A stretch of DNA of 64,000 nucleotides. Source: Montifringilla adamsi. Taxonomy: Eukaryota; Chordata; Aves; Passeriformes; Passeridae. A program made the translations under genes and the position numbers. Location: NCBI GenBank assembly GCA_017590115.1, contig JAGGNK010013670.1:2787343-2851342 (forward strand), given 5' to 3'. Positions 36,686 through 48,600 of the stretch are shown here, in pieces. The notes under the pieces are model-generated. The model ran no database searches, was not told the origin of the DNA, and saw nothing but the letters and a program-made list of their open reading frames with translations. Positions within the stretch are counted from its first letter, which is position 1. Each line of letters starts with the position of its first letter.

Positions 36686-39600
36686 ACCCTGCCATATGTC
36701 AGGGGCCAGCAATATCCCTCAGGCATCCTGGCAGCACTGAACTGGTGTGGAAACAGTCTGCACATCCTCACAAGGGTGTGGGACCTTCCCAGGCTCCCTG
36801 GAAGGGAAACACTTGACTGTGAAGATAATCTTGAGTTACTCTGCTGTCCTTGGCCTCCTTCTTTACTTAATCCTTATGAAGCACAGCTGGGTTGAACCAC
36901 CAGCTCCCGTTAGCAAAGGTGAGGGAAAGAAAGGGGTTCTGCAGTGAGAGACGTGCTCTGGATGCTGATCAGCAAATCCTGGCTGCAGCAGTAATAGCCT
37001 CTGCAGATGCTCTGGTGAGCACAGAGCAATGCACAGCCCCTGCTGTATGAAGGGGAAATGGATGAAGTATGTGTCAAAGTACATTCTCATTTTAGGGTAT
37101 GAATTTTAGGGTTCAATACCTCTTTGGAACATGTATAAGCCAGGATCCTTTCTTGGTCTCTCTAGACAGCATTGTTCATTTCAGGTTCAAAGCCTGGGAA
37201 TGAATTAACAAATAACCTTGTTATTGCAGATTACATGGAATAGCTTCCCCCTGCTCCCTAATTCTCTTGCAGCCATGACCTGTGCTTCTGCAAGCTCTGA
37301 GTTTGCAGCAGGCCTGGCCAAGGGAACACAAACCCTTGGCACCTCCTCCCAGCTGAGAGTGCCCAGGTTTTGTGGCCAAGGTGAAGGGAGTGGCAGAGGG
37401 ATGGCAGGCACACAGCTCCTCCCCTGCCGGCCCAGCTCAGCACTGTCCCAGCTGCATGGAGCAGGACAGTTGCAAACCAGCTGTTTAATGCCCTGGGCTC
37501 CTTGGGGGTTTTGTTTTCATCCATTTTTAGCTTTCTGCAAATATCTGTAAATGAACTATGGGTGGATTTTGGAGCAGACATGGACAGAGATGCCCATCAG
37601 GCATCTGGCAGGATTGAAATTTTTTGAAATTGATTGAAATATGTTTGAGAGCAGAACAGGAGCATGTCATTCCCCCTTTGTCTGGCTCTGTCCTCTGCCT
37701 GTACCACAGGAGACCTGATCAGGTGCCATCTCCCTCTCTAGGCAGACCCAGTGGTTTTACTGGGGTCCTCCCAACCCTAAAAGGTTATGCCAAAACCAGG
37801 GCTCCTTTCATCCTTCATTTTGCAGGGGCTGGTTGCTTCTTCCCTCCTTGTGTGGCTGTGGCAGAGGCAGTGTCTGTTGCACAGCACCTATGGAAGATGC
37901 CATAGGAGGCTGCTGTTCAGAGTCCCCCTGCTCTGGCTGGCTTTCTGCTTCTTTTCAGCATCCTGAGGATTTAAACCAGCTTTCTGTAGTTACAGGAATA
38001 AGCTTGAAGATTCCTATTGACTCTTTTGTTACTTGAAAAACATTTTACAGGTACCTGATTCCCTGGTCTTGTGGGAATGCTGCTTGAAGCACCCACTGGC
38101 CAGGTTGGCTGCTGTGAGCATTACTGCTCCTTTGGGCCCTAAAAGAGGAGTTCAGCCCCATTTGCCAGCTGAAAGGCTGAAGCAGCCCCAGGCTCAGGCT
38201 AGCAGGATGCTGCTCTGGGCCAGGTCACAGGGGAGAGAGAGCCCCAGTAACCAGAGCTCCCTCATCCTCTGTGTCCCTGCTGCCCACACAGAGCCATTCC
38301 CATCAGCTGGGAGGGAATGCAAAGGGAATTCCCTTCTGCTGAAGAAAAGCAGCAGTTTCCTCTGTGGATTTGTGGTCAGTGGCAAAAGCAGGAGTGTGCC
38401 ATGTGGAACATTGAAAGGAGACAGGTTCCTATACGAAGAGCAAAGGAGAAAAAAATCTACAGCCTTTGTTGTAGGTGTTGCAATTTCTAATGCCAGCCTT
38501 GGATGGGGTTGAGTTTTTGAGATCACTGAAATTACCTGAAGAGCTGGTGGTGTTTTACAACTGCAGGACATTGCCTCTAGGCAGGACCAACCTGCACAGA
38601 GCACAGGACTCTTCCCACCAGGGCTCAGCCCAGGGCATGGGATGTTTCCCTGCAGCAGTACCTCCAGACAGACAGGCTACTGAACCAGGGCTGCTCTTGA
38701 AGAAATCCTGAGTTTTAACATTTCCTTCCTGGGAGCAAACCTCTGCTTTTCCTGGCCTGTGTCAGTCAGTTGGTGCTGATGCAGGAGGTTCAGAGTATGA
38801 AGGAGGTGGCTCTGCAGGAGGAGGAGCACCCCATTTCTCCTTCACCCATTAGGAACTGTCGGGTCCAGCTCAATGACCTCAGCCATTTTTTTAGTCCTAT
38901 CATAGAATTAAACATGAGTCATGCCCTCGTTCTCCCCCAAACCCCACCTACCCAGATCCCTGCCAGTCCCATGTGTCAGTGCTTCCTTCCTTCAGGTTTT
39001 TATTTGTTCTCCAATTGCAAACTGCTCCAGTGATACCACGGCAGAAAATCAGCATCCCAGGGCAGGCTCTTCTAGGTTCTTCTGGTTGGGCTGGATCCAT
39101 GCCCTCACCTCCCACCCAAAATCCTCCTGCAACTGCTGCTAAAAATAATCTTGCCAATCCAATGGTTGTTGATAATAGTGTGAGAACTGCATCCAAGTGC
39201 CATGAGTGCCCAGGTTAATGCCTGGAAATGCACAGGACTCTTTCCAGCCCTCTTTCCAGCCCAGGACTATGGTGTCACAGCCACCAGTGTTGTGTCCCCT
39301 GTCCCTGCTGGCTGTGGCCAGGCATTGTTATCCCTCCCTTGTGTGTGGCTCCAGGCTTGACTTTGGGGCTTGTGAGACATGAACTTGAGGAGCAGGGTGT
39401 TCACTTTAGCACAGTGGCAGCCACAGTTTTCTGCCACTGCATCCTCCTCCACACTGCCTCTGCAGCAGCTGGGGGCGGCAGTGACAGAGGGGACACTTCT
39501 GCTGATGACCCAAGCACCAGGACAACCATGGCTCTTGGACAGGCAGAAGAGGAGGTTGACAGGCAGTAACTCACAGTAGGATGCAGCTTCAGAAGCTCTG

Positions 39601-40968
39601 TTCCAGCCTTTGGAAGAGCCTGTCTCATTCCCTTACTGTTAACTCCTTACATAACCCATTCTCCCCATTCATGTTTCCATCAGAATTAGAGGATGGGTGA
39701 TCACCTCAATTTTCTTGACATGTTCACCTGTTCCCACCACCCAGCCATGTCAGCAGCTCCTGCTGCTGCTGGGATTTGGGTCTTGGTGCCCAGGGCACAT
39801 CTGCAGCCCCACCCTGCAGTGAGTCTGGCACTGGCAGGTTGGCTCCTGCAGTTTGGGCACCGTGGGCAGCCAGAAGGGATAACCTGAGGGAAAGCTGCAC
39901 AGAGGGAGGAGGAGCCTCATTTCCTCCTTGGTGCTTAGGGCAGATTTTTAGTTTGGTTTCTCTGGGCTAAGCTTCAGCAAGCCATCACCCTGCAGGGTGA
40001 CAGAGGCGGGTCACAGCCCCACTGCACTGCTGCAGGTCAGGGCTGGTTACAAGGGGCTGGCACAGCACCACTTTATCAGTGCCTCAAGTGGCTTGAACAA
40101 GTCTGAGCATTTATTTCTTTCTCCCCTTTGTATGGACTCCAAAGGAGCCCAGATTCCCTCCGCATACCTACACAACACTAACCCAAATTCCTAGAACTGC
40201 CAAGAGAGCAGAGATGCTCCTGGTGCAGAAGCTGCCCAGCTTGGATCGGGGTCTGGCTCTCATCCCTGGCCACTTAGAACAGCTGTGCTGGCCAGCCTGG
40301 GGAGGAAACACGAATCTTTAGGACTTTTTTATTTAATAAGTTATTTATGTATCATTTGCTCTGTAAGTGAAATAGCACTTTTGGCCTCAGACACACACCA
40401 AACAGGCTGAAGTGGGGCTGGGAACCCCAAACTCTTGCAGCCTCTCCTTCCTGCTCACCTCTCAGAAACCCCATGCAGCCTTTCACTGGGGAGGGTACAA
40501 AAACAAGTGTATTTATTTCCCTTTAATTACCAGACCTGACATAAACAGACAGGGTGGGGGAATCCTGCCCATGCAGGGGCCTTTGGTACACCTCCTGCTC
40601 TGGGCTGCAGCCATGGAAAGGCTGCTTGCACCTGCCATGTGCCCATGGGCTCAGTGGGGCCAGGCCTTGCGTGTGTGGGTAGGCAGTTCCTGCAAGACTG
40701 GGGGTACAAGGCACAGGGGAGCCTGAATGCATCAGCTGCCTTCATGACCTCTGCACGGGGGGGGATGTTCTACCAGCAGGCACAGGGAGTGGTGGCAGCA
40801 GCTTGGGATCATGCACTGGACATTGTGTGGCGCTGAGAAGTGGCTGCTTTGCTTTCCCAGCAAGTGCACATGCTGCTTTTCTTTGCTGGTCTTATGCTGA
40901 AAAGCTGAGATTTATGTACTGTATGAAAAAAACAAAACAGAAAAAAAGAAAAAATCCTAATGTTCCAA

Positions 40969-41076
40969 AATAAATGACAGTATATTTTGTACTTTGTAAA
41001 GTAATTAAATTGAAAAAGAATAAAAAGTGAAACTTATGCTGTCTGCTTTTGTACTGATCAAACTGATGAAAATAAA
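40969..41076 (+). promoter_or_regulatory. Cluster of three AATAAA signals, plus-strand transcript end
   Basis: AATAAA occurs at 40969-40974, 41019-41024 and 41071-41076 in an A/T-rich stretch. The last is followed by GTCTGTAAGATGTAACTC, moderately GT-rich. The pattern suggests a real transcript end about 2.4 kb from the inferred RCC1L 3' end. Confidence 0.5.
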
Positions 41077-41090
41077 GCAGAGCTTGGCAC

Positions 41091-43540
41091 TGTCTGTAAG
41101 ATGTAACTCTCATTTCTTTCACCTGCAGCCATATTGGGTGCCACTCTCACACACACAATTTATGAAGCCCAGCAGACATCCCTGAGCCTCTCTGGTGTCC
41201 AGGTCTCATCTCTGGGTGCACTGTACCCCTACAGATGGAACCCACTGCCATCTCCATCCTCCAGCTCTTTTCTGGAAACCACCAAACCTGCCCTATCCTC
41301 TTCCTTTAAAATAAGAGATCAGTGGGATGCTGCTAGTGCATTTGCCAGATGTAGTTTTAGCTGCTCAATGCAGAGTGCAAGATGCCTGGGCAGCCCCGCT
41401 AGAGATCCTGGCAGGACACCCCCAGAGCCCTGCACCCCAGCAGTGGCAGGGGAACAAACTCAGCCTCCTCATGGACTATTTTAGGGCAGGCACATGGTCT
41501 GCAAGAAAAAGCTGAACAACCTGTGTGAAGCGTGCAAGAAAAACAGTGAAATCAGACATATCATCACCCTATTACAGTTCTAACCATTTCTAGTGGATGT
41601 GTAAAGGGAAGCAGCTCATCTACATAAACTGCAGTCAAGGCAAGCATCTCCTTTTTAGTGTAGTGTAATCCATTGTTCACTCTCGTGACCAAGTGTTAAA
41701 ACATTCATGTAAGAAATTAACTGAGGATTGTTAATATGGAATGCAGCCTTAATGCAGAGCACTGCCTCAAGGGTTTAATCCAAGTAAAATGAAAACCCAA
41801 ATAAATCAACACAGACACTGCCACACAATCTCAACACTGCCTACAATTCCCCACAAAAGCAAATGGCATCTCAAGGTAAATCAGAGGACTGAGGCTGTTA
41901 AACTGGTGTCCAGACCCCAAACACACTGATGCCTTCTCCCATCAGTGTTTTTCTTACCTCACCTCCCCGGGCTCACCCCTTTGAGCAGGAGGTGCTGGGG
42001 CACTGGAGGGAGATGGGGGGAGATTCCAGCCCCTTGCAAAAAATGCTACAAAAATAATTTTTATGAGTTATGATGAAGCACAGTGAAGTAATATTGCTTC
42101 AGGAGTATTCTGAATGCCAAAGGCTAATTATTAGTTCTCTGACTCATCTGTTTTTGAAGGATCCTGTAGAGAAAAGTCTGTTGTAACACAGCAAGTGCCT
42201 AAGATAATCTTTGTCTTACAGGTGTTCATGTGTTTTATCCCCAGTGGGGCAGTCAGTCTGCTGACAGATGAGACCAGCCTTGCTGTGTGGGGGGTGCAGG
42301 GCAGCCCAGGGGCCATGCTGGCTTCAGCTCTCCAGCAGGGAACTGCCAGGACCCCTTGGGATGGTGGGGTGAGGAGGCCTGAGCTTGCACAGGAGCACTT
42401 GGACTGAACCTCTCCCCATCCTTCCTGCAGCTCCTGCAGTCCTCAGCCACTGTGGCAACCTTGCTGGGCCACTGCAGTGCTTGGAGCTCTTCCTGCACAG
42501 GGCTCTGCACCATGGGACCATCCTGAAGCCCTTCTGGGCTATTTTAAGCCAAACACATCAGCACAGTGCTGATCTGAGAGCAAATCACTTGTGTAATCAA
42601 TGCCAAATCAAGTAGGTTATTCTAGTTCTAATTTGAGCTGCTCCCCATGCGCATCCTTGGCCCATACACTCCCTCACTGCAGGTATATTTAGGGATGCTG
42701 GTATATTTTGGGCTGTCTACTTTGCCATACTTTGAAGGACAAAATAATGCAAAGTTGCTTTGCAGCTCACAATGGTAGTGACCTGAAGCTACTCCAGCAC
42801 TGCTGGGCTCCTGTGTGGCCCCGATCCTGCAGGAGCATAACCCACACAGGTTGGATCTGCCTTCAACAGACACGGGGGTGTGGCAGGGAAGAGGGTATTT
42901 TAATTTTCTGAGCTGACACTGAGCCATCAGCAACAGCAGGAGCAGCTCTCAAAGAACTGTATTTCAGAATGGGGAAAAACTGCTCCACAGCAGCAGCCAG
43001 AAGAAAGGAGTAAGAATCTGTGACAGACAACCATGTAAATACAAGGGTCAGCAGAGGAGATGAAGGAAGTAGAAAAGTCAGGAGCAGGGCTGAGCCTGGG
43101 AAGAAGGGAGATGTGTGGGAAAGGCACTGTTTGACTTCTATTCAGACATATTAATTCCTCATTACCCTGCTCTACTTCATTGGCAATAAAATAATCTCCC
43201 CAGCGTGAGTCTGCTGTGCCCATGATGGTAACAGGTCCCCTGTCCTTGTTCCAACCCACATTTTCCTTCAGATTCTCTCTCCCTGTCCTGCTGACAGGGG
43301 AGGGATGACAGAGCAGGTTGGGGGGCACCTGGCTAAGATCAAAATGCTTCCCCCACATTGTAACCAAAACATGGCTAAGTGCTGGTGCTTGCCAGGCTGC
43401 CCTCACTGCCACTAACCTTGCTTCCACCAAGCAACATGTCTGAGAATGCCCACAAGCACATAATGAAGGCACAAACACCCCACTGCATTAAGCCATACAA
43501 CACCTCTATTTAGGGCTGAAGACCTCACTGGCATCTCATC
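41091..43540. other. Spacer between converging CASTOR2 and RCC1L
   Basis: No exon, RNA gene or repeat family was recognised. Open frames on either strand are short and unlike known proteins. Confidence 0.5.
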
Positions 43541-45554
43541 AAGACAAAGAATTTGCAATTTATTGTACAGCAAGAATGCAACACAAGGACTGAACCCAGC
43601 TCTTCAGAAGGGCCAGCCCCAAGGTGCACTGGGAAACAGCTGGGAATGAGAGCAGCTGAGAGCCCAGCACTGACCAGCCACCTCAACAGCAACATCCATG
43701 AAAGGAATTGTTTGTAACACCTTTCTAACCAGAGTTTTCCTTGTACATGTTTTCCATGGTTTAATAAGCCTCCTCGAGTTGAAAGGGTAAACCTACTCCC
43801 ATGAGGCCAACAAGACACGCTTGGGCACTGCAAGTTGCCCAAGCTGCACATAGAATCCGGCATAAATTAAAGCCAACCAAATGGGAGTTCAGAGTAGTGA
43901 AGGCTGCCAGTTTCATAGCAGCTTTCTGTTCTGCCTCACCCACCCAGCAATACCTGTTACACAGGAATATCAACAGCAACTCAAGAGATGTGTCTCTATT
44001 TCCATGTCCTTTGGTTCACCTTTCCTATATTTTATGCAAACCCTTCAAAACTTATTTAATCAAGGTAAAGTGTACACACCGAGTTTTGGTACAGAATTCC
44101 ATCTAATGAAGCCAATATATGTGGTGTGCCATGGGGCCATGGCTGCTATGCCTGACTACAACACTAGAAATCCTGCAGGTATGGAGCTGGCTCAGCTGAC
44201 AGAAGTGGTTTCCTGTCACGTAACTGAACCAAAATGCTGCAGTTCAAATGTAGATCCAACCAATGCATGAGCAGATCATGCTCAAGAACATTCCTATTAC
44301 TACTGATAAAGATTTTATAATCACTTTATTAAAAATCTACTAGCTTGGATTCCACCAAAATAGTTTGCACACTAGAAATATCCCACACAGAGAGAAAAGA
44401 CACAACTCTGCCTGATGTTTGGAGTGTTTCACAGGAGACAGTTTCCCACATGGGGTTTGAGACTGGGTAAGTGAGAAACACAGAAACACACAGCTGTTGC
44501 ATCCCATCTCTATCACCTTACTGCTATGAAGGCACCACGGAATGAAGCTCTGCTTCTTACCCATTAAGATTCCTTCCCCTGCTAGGCTACCCTGAAATCC
44601 CCAGCTAACTGCAACTGAGAGCCATATCTCTGCAAACAGAAAGGGTGTAGGAAATAAAAAAAAAATATTAAAGATGGTGATGTGTGATCAGCAAAAGGAT
44701 AAAAAGGTACCTGAGGGGCAGCGAGCACTGCTCACATCCACGCCTGAGCACTGATTTTGCAGGCAGCTGATCAGAGGCTTTGTTTCCAGCCCCCCTCAAT
44801 AAGCTACATTGGCTGCTGTCACCATCCATCTGTTCTCCTGTAGCACAGAGAGCCTGCTGTCTTATTTGATAGTACTTACCCCTGCAAACAGGTTCTCACT
44901 CTTTGAATGTGTTCCTTTGGTGTTCAGTCTTTAGCACTAACACAGAAAGCCTTCAACAGCCCAGAGATACATCACTGCCTCCAGGCAAGGGCTGTGCATC
45001 CAGTTTCTGCACAGGACAACAGCCTGAGCACAGTGCAGCTGAGGGTGGCCACCCAGGACAGCTGTGCTGGGCTTCAAGACCTAGCATGACCTCTCTTTCA
45101 CATAATAGTAATTAAAAAACACCCAACTTTTCCCTTGAGAAATAGTTTGGCTCTGCCCAACACTGACACTCCAGAGCTGGTGACAGGAAATGTCCATATA
45201 TCAATGTCCTGTGCTGTAGATTTCATCCCATGCCAGTCTTCCTTAAGGGAGATGCTCTTCATCTTCAGACACAGAGGGGCTCACCAGCTTGGGGCTGGGC
45301 CTCAGATCCTCTGGGAGCTCATCAGGAAGAAGCCAGAGCACTCCTTGCATTTCCACACTCCTCAGGGAATGTGCTTCCTTCCTGCAGCCAGGCCAGAGCA
45401 TTCCAGTGATGCAGGGACGATAACACACGCAGACAGTGCTACGGCTGTCACTGCTTACAGTCACTTGGTTTCCTAAAATGAGTTTTCCTTTCCAAGAAGC
45501 TTGTCACCAAGTCCCTGCATGGCCCTGGTGCAGTGCTGAGACCCAGCAGCATTC
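43540..45554 (-). promoter_or_regulatory. RCC1L: RCC1L 3' UTR with two candidate poly(A) signals
   Basis: Downstream of the RCC1L stop, AATAAA on the minus strand occurs at 44330-44325 and 43564-43559. The second is followed by a GT-rich stretch near 43490-43505, as expected of a cleavage site around 43540. No coding exon was recognised here. The exact 3' end is inferred. Confidence 0.5.
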
Positions 45555-45632
45555 CTAGGTGAAAGACCTGACCATGCTTACCATGTGATCAACTCCACAG
45601 GCCACATCCACCACCTCACCGGGTACAGTCAC
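45555..45632 (-). CDS. RCC1L: RCC1L exon 11, terminal, with stop
   Basis: Acceptor TTATGCAG. It encodes VTVPGEVVDVACGVDHMVSM-VRSFT and the stop TAG at 45557-45555. The end VSMVRSFT aligns with the remembered human VTLAKSFI. A GTAAGC that looks like a donor follows the DHM codons, but reading through it gives the conserved tail, so it is not used in the main transcript. 78 nt = 26 codons including the stop. Confidence 0.93.
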   Translation of the reverse strand: MTVPGEVVDVACGVDHMVSMVRSFT

Positions 45633-48600
45633 CTGCATAAAACACAGGAGAGTGCCTTGTTATCAAGCTGGTACTTCACACCTGGCATTTCCTATTTCTC
45701 ATCCTCCTTCCACTCAACACGCCACCTAGTTTCACAGGGATTTGTACCAATGCAAGTGCCAACTAGGAAACACAGAAAGCAAGATTCAGCACCAGGCAGG
45801 CTTGTGCACTGAGCTGTGAAATACTCCTCTCTTTCCTTCACAGAAGCACATAAAGCTTTGGAAGGAGAAAGAAGAGCAGGCTCACTAGCAGACAGTGAGG
45901 AGATTGGAGCCTCAGCCCATCTGTTCAGCAGCAGAAGCAGCATGACTGAACAGAGCATAATCTGGACATTGGGAAGATCTGCCCAAGCACCACAGGGATT
46001 TGCCTCTTTCATCAGCAAGGACTGGAACAAGGCAAAGGCTCAACTCAGCCTAAGGCAGTTTGTGCTTTGATGCTAAGAGACCAGCTCCTCACTCCTGAAG
46101 CTTATTAGTCACTTATCAGCCACTTAAAACTGACTTCAAACTTGAGGAAAGCAGAGTCTAAAAAAGCAAGTTCTTCCTCAGAGCCAAGAGAGAGGACAGC
46201 AGCTAGTTCTAGGGCAGGAGGTCACAGACAAAGATCCTGGCACACTGCCACAGCACTGTCAGACAGGAGCTGGCTGTCTGAAAGAGCATAACCCCCAATG
46301 TCCACATCTGGGGAAATTAATTCAGAAATTCCAGCCACAGCACTGTGATTTTAAGCAAATGTTCCAGAGCTGGTCTGGTTTTGTTCATTTTTAAACAAAG
46401 AAGAAAGCATACTACAGAAACACATTTACAGCAAGTTCAGACACACAGACAAGGACTCTAGGGTGGTCCAACTGATTGCCTCCCTCATCTCCTGCTTGGC
46501 TTTCAAGGAGACCAGGAGCATCTGCTAGGCTGAATGCTGAACTCCAGAACCAAAGACTCTTCTACATGCACCGAGTCTGGCTCTCAGAGCCATCTGGGAG
46601 GAAGCAGTGGAACTGGAAGCATTGTGAGACAGCTATGAACACAGGTGAGTAAGGATCTTCTGGATAACCTGACAGTCAGTCCCGTGACCCACCACCACAG
46701 ATGGGAAGGAAGCCCACCACTATGTGGACCTGCAGCCACTACAGACCAAAATGTTCACCTAATTTAGGTGAGTAATGATTTGGACAGATGACCAGTACTG
46801 ATGGTTTTATCTGCAGCACATACAAACAGAAGAGCAGGTTAGAAGGGGAAGGAAGAGGCAGGAAGGGTAGCAAGCAGATGATGGTGGACAGGAAGGAGAT
46901 AAAAACTGTTCAGATGTGGTGGCACAGCACCAGATGCTGTTTTAGGATTCAAGATCATTACTGGCATAGCAGACTAAAACATTTACTGAATACCTCCATT
47001 CCCAGGACCTCTGGAAAACAAAGCACTTCTACAGTCATCTTAGCCTTCCACTCCTTTGAGAATTACTCAACAAAACCACACAGCAAATGATGATCCTTGC
47101 CCTCAGGATAACAAAAACTAGCCAAAGAATATACTCTTGGCCTTAATACACAATCCTTACTCTCCATGGGAAATACTGGTCTTCCATTCTTCCAGTTCCC
47201 AGGCACCCTCTTAGATTCTTCCCCCACACAAACAGCTCTCCTCTGTCTACACAGGAGGAAAAAAAAATAGAAAAGAACAGAGTCATTAAAAAGGAAGAAT
47301 TCTATTTGTGATGCTGGTAAATGTGGCTACAGTGTTTCTGGGAGTACATAAGGTTATACAAGCAGTATGACAGCTACCAGATTTACTTCAATGTACAATA
47401 AATGTACTTGTGTTTGGACAAAATTATGCCTAATGAGCAGTAAAAGAAACAAGTTCTGTGCACAAGTCTTTGTTTTCCCCCCTTACACCACCTGCTTTAG
47501 AATTTTATTTGATGGAAGAGTGCAGCAGCAGAAATTCCAGGGAATCTTTTGTGAAGTGAATAATTTGTGCTGAAAGTTAAACAACTGCAGTTGATCTGTT
47601 TCAGCTACCACCAGAGCAAATCCAGTAAGCCAGGCAGTGAGATCTGCCCCAAGCCATCACCTGGAGACTGCTTATTTGACTGTCTGAAAGAAGTGACCTT
47701 CTAATGACAGCTAGGGAAAGGCAAAAATTGGTGTTCAACAGAGATGAAGAGTTTTGAACTCCCCAGGAAAACACATCTCAGAAGTGTCTGCATCAGCTCC
47801 ACAGCAGAAACAACCAGAACACAATCTATAACATAATTTTTATGTAAGATTAGCTGTTTAATCAGAACACTGTTTCTAACTCATTCTGAATACCAAGGGG
47901 AGCCCACTTACAAGCACTCTGCAAACAGGGAGTGTCACTCATACTGCTTGTCCCAAAGGACTCAGCCCTGGCATTTTTTCCTCCTGCCAGCTGGATCTCT
48001 GAAACTGCTGCCTGATTTTAAATGACTTTCAAATTTCAAACCCTTAGAAGGCTGGGAACTCACACAGGGTGCACAGAGCACAGCATCACAACATCTGCAT
48101 ATTAAATGCTTGGGTCTGGCCACCTCAGGCTGCTAACTCAGTTGGCAGAAATGCCAAGAAACTCTGATATCTAGCTTCATTTAGACTCAGTTTTAGTTTG
48201 TTCATTCATCACATGCATTTTCTAAACTGCTAAAGTGCAGAAGACTGACTCATTCTATACAGGAAAATGAAAAAATCTTCTGGATTTCATGTATGAGAAA
48301 AGTTTTTGTGTTAAGACAAATAATACTTTCTTAATTAAAGCATAAGTTAGCACAAAACATATGCCAGGAACCATGCTGACACCTGTACATGTGCTGTCTG
48401 GCTCCCTGCTGCTGCATTCCGGTGTGCCTTCAGTTTCAAGAAAGATAGGTGCATTTTTTTGGGCATGGGGCTTCTTTTTGTTTTGGATTTGTTCTGGTTT
48501 GGGGTTTTGGTTTGGTTTTTTTTTTGATTTTTTTGGTTTTTTTTTTTTTTTTTTCTTTATACAGAGGTGATTGGCAGGAGAAGGACTTACCATACTTTGT

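Larger units (their letters stand above)
29904..41090 (+). other. CASTOR2 3' UTR and downstream region
   Basis: No coding exon was recognised on either strand. A first AATAAA lies at 30879-30884, giving a 3' UTR of about 1 kb if used. A cluster of AATAAA at 40969-40974, 41019-41024 and 41071-41076, preceded by an AT-rich stretch with ATTTA motifs at 40327-40351, looks like the end of a transcript on the plus strand. That could be a distal CASTOR2 3' end (an 11-kb UTR) or a separate noncoding RNA. The middle is ordinary sequence with low-complexity patches. Confidence 0.5.

Noticed and set aside
42760..42785. A candidate last RCC1L exon beginning VTTIVSCK after a CAG.
   Set aside because: The polypyrimidine tract is poor and the match to the human tail is weak. 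Reading through exon 11 itself gives a better tail (VSMVRSFT).
45432..45475. A candidate last RCC1L exon after TTTTAG near 45473.
   Set aside because: In the required phase it gives only three codons before a stop, without resemblance to the conserved tail.
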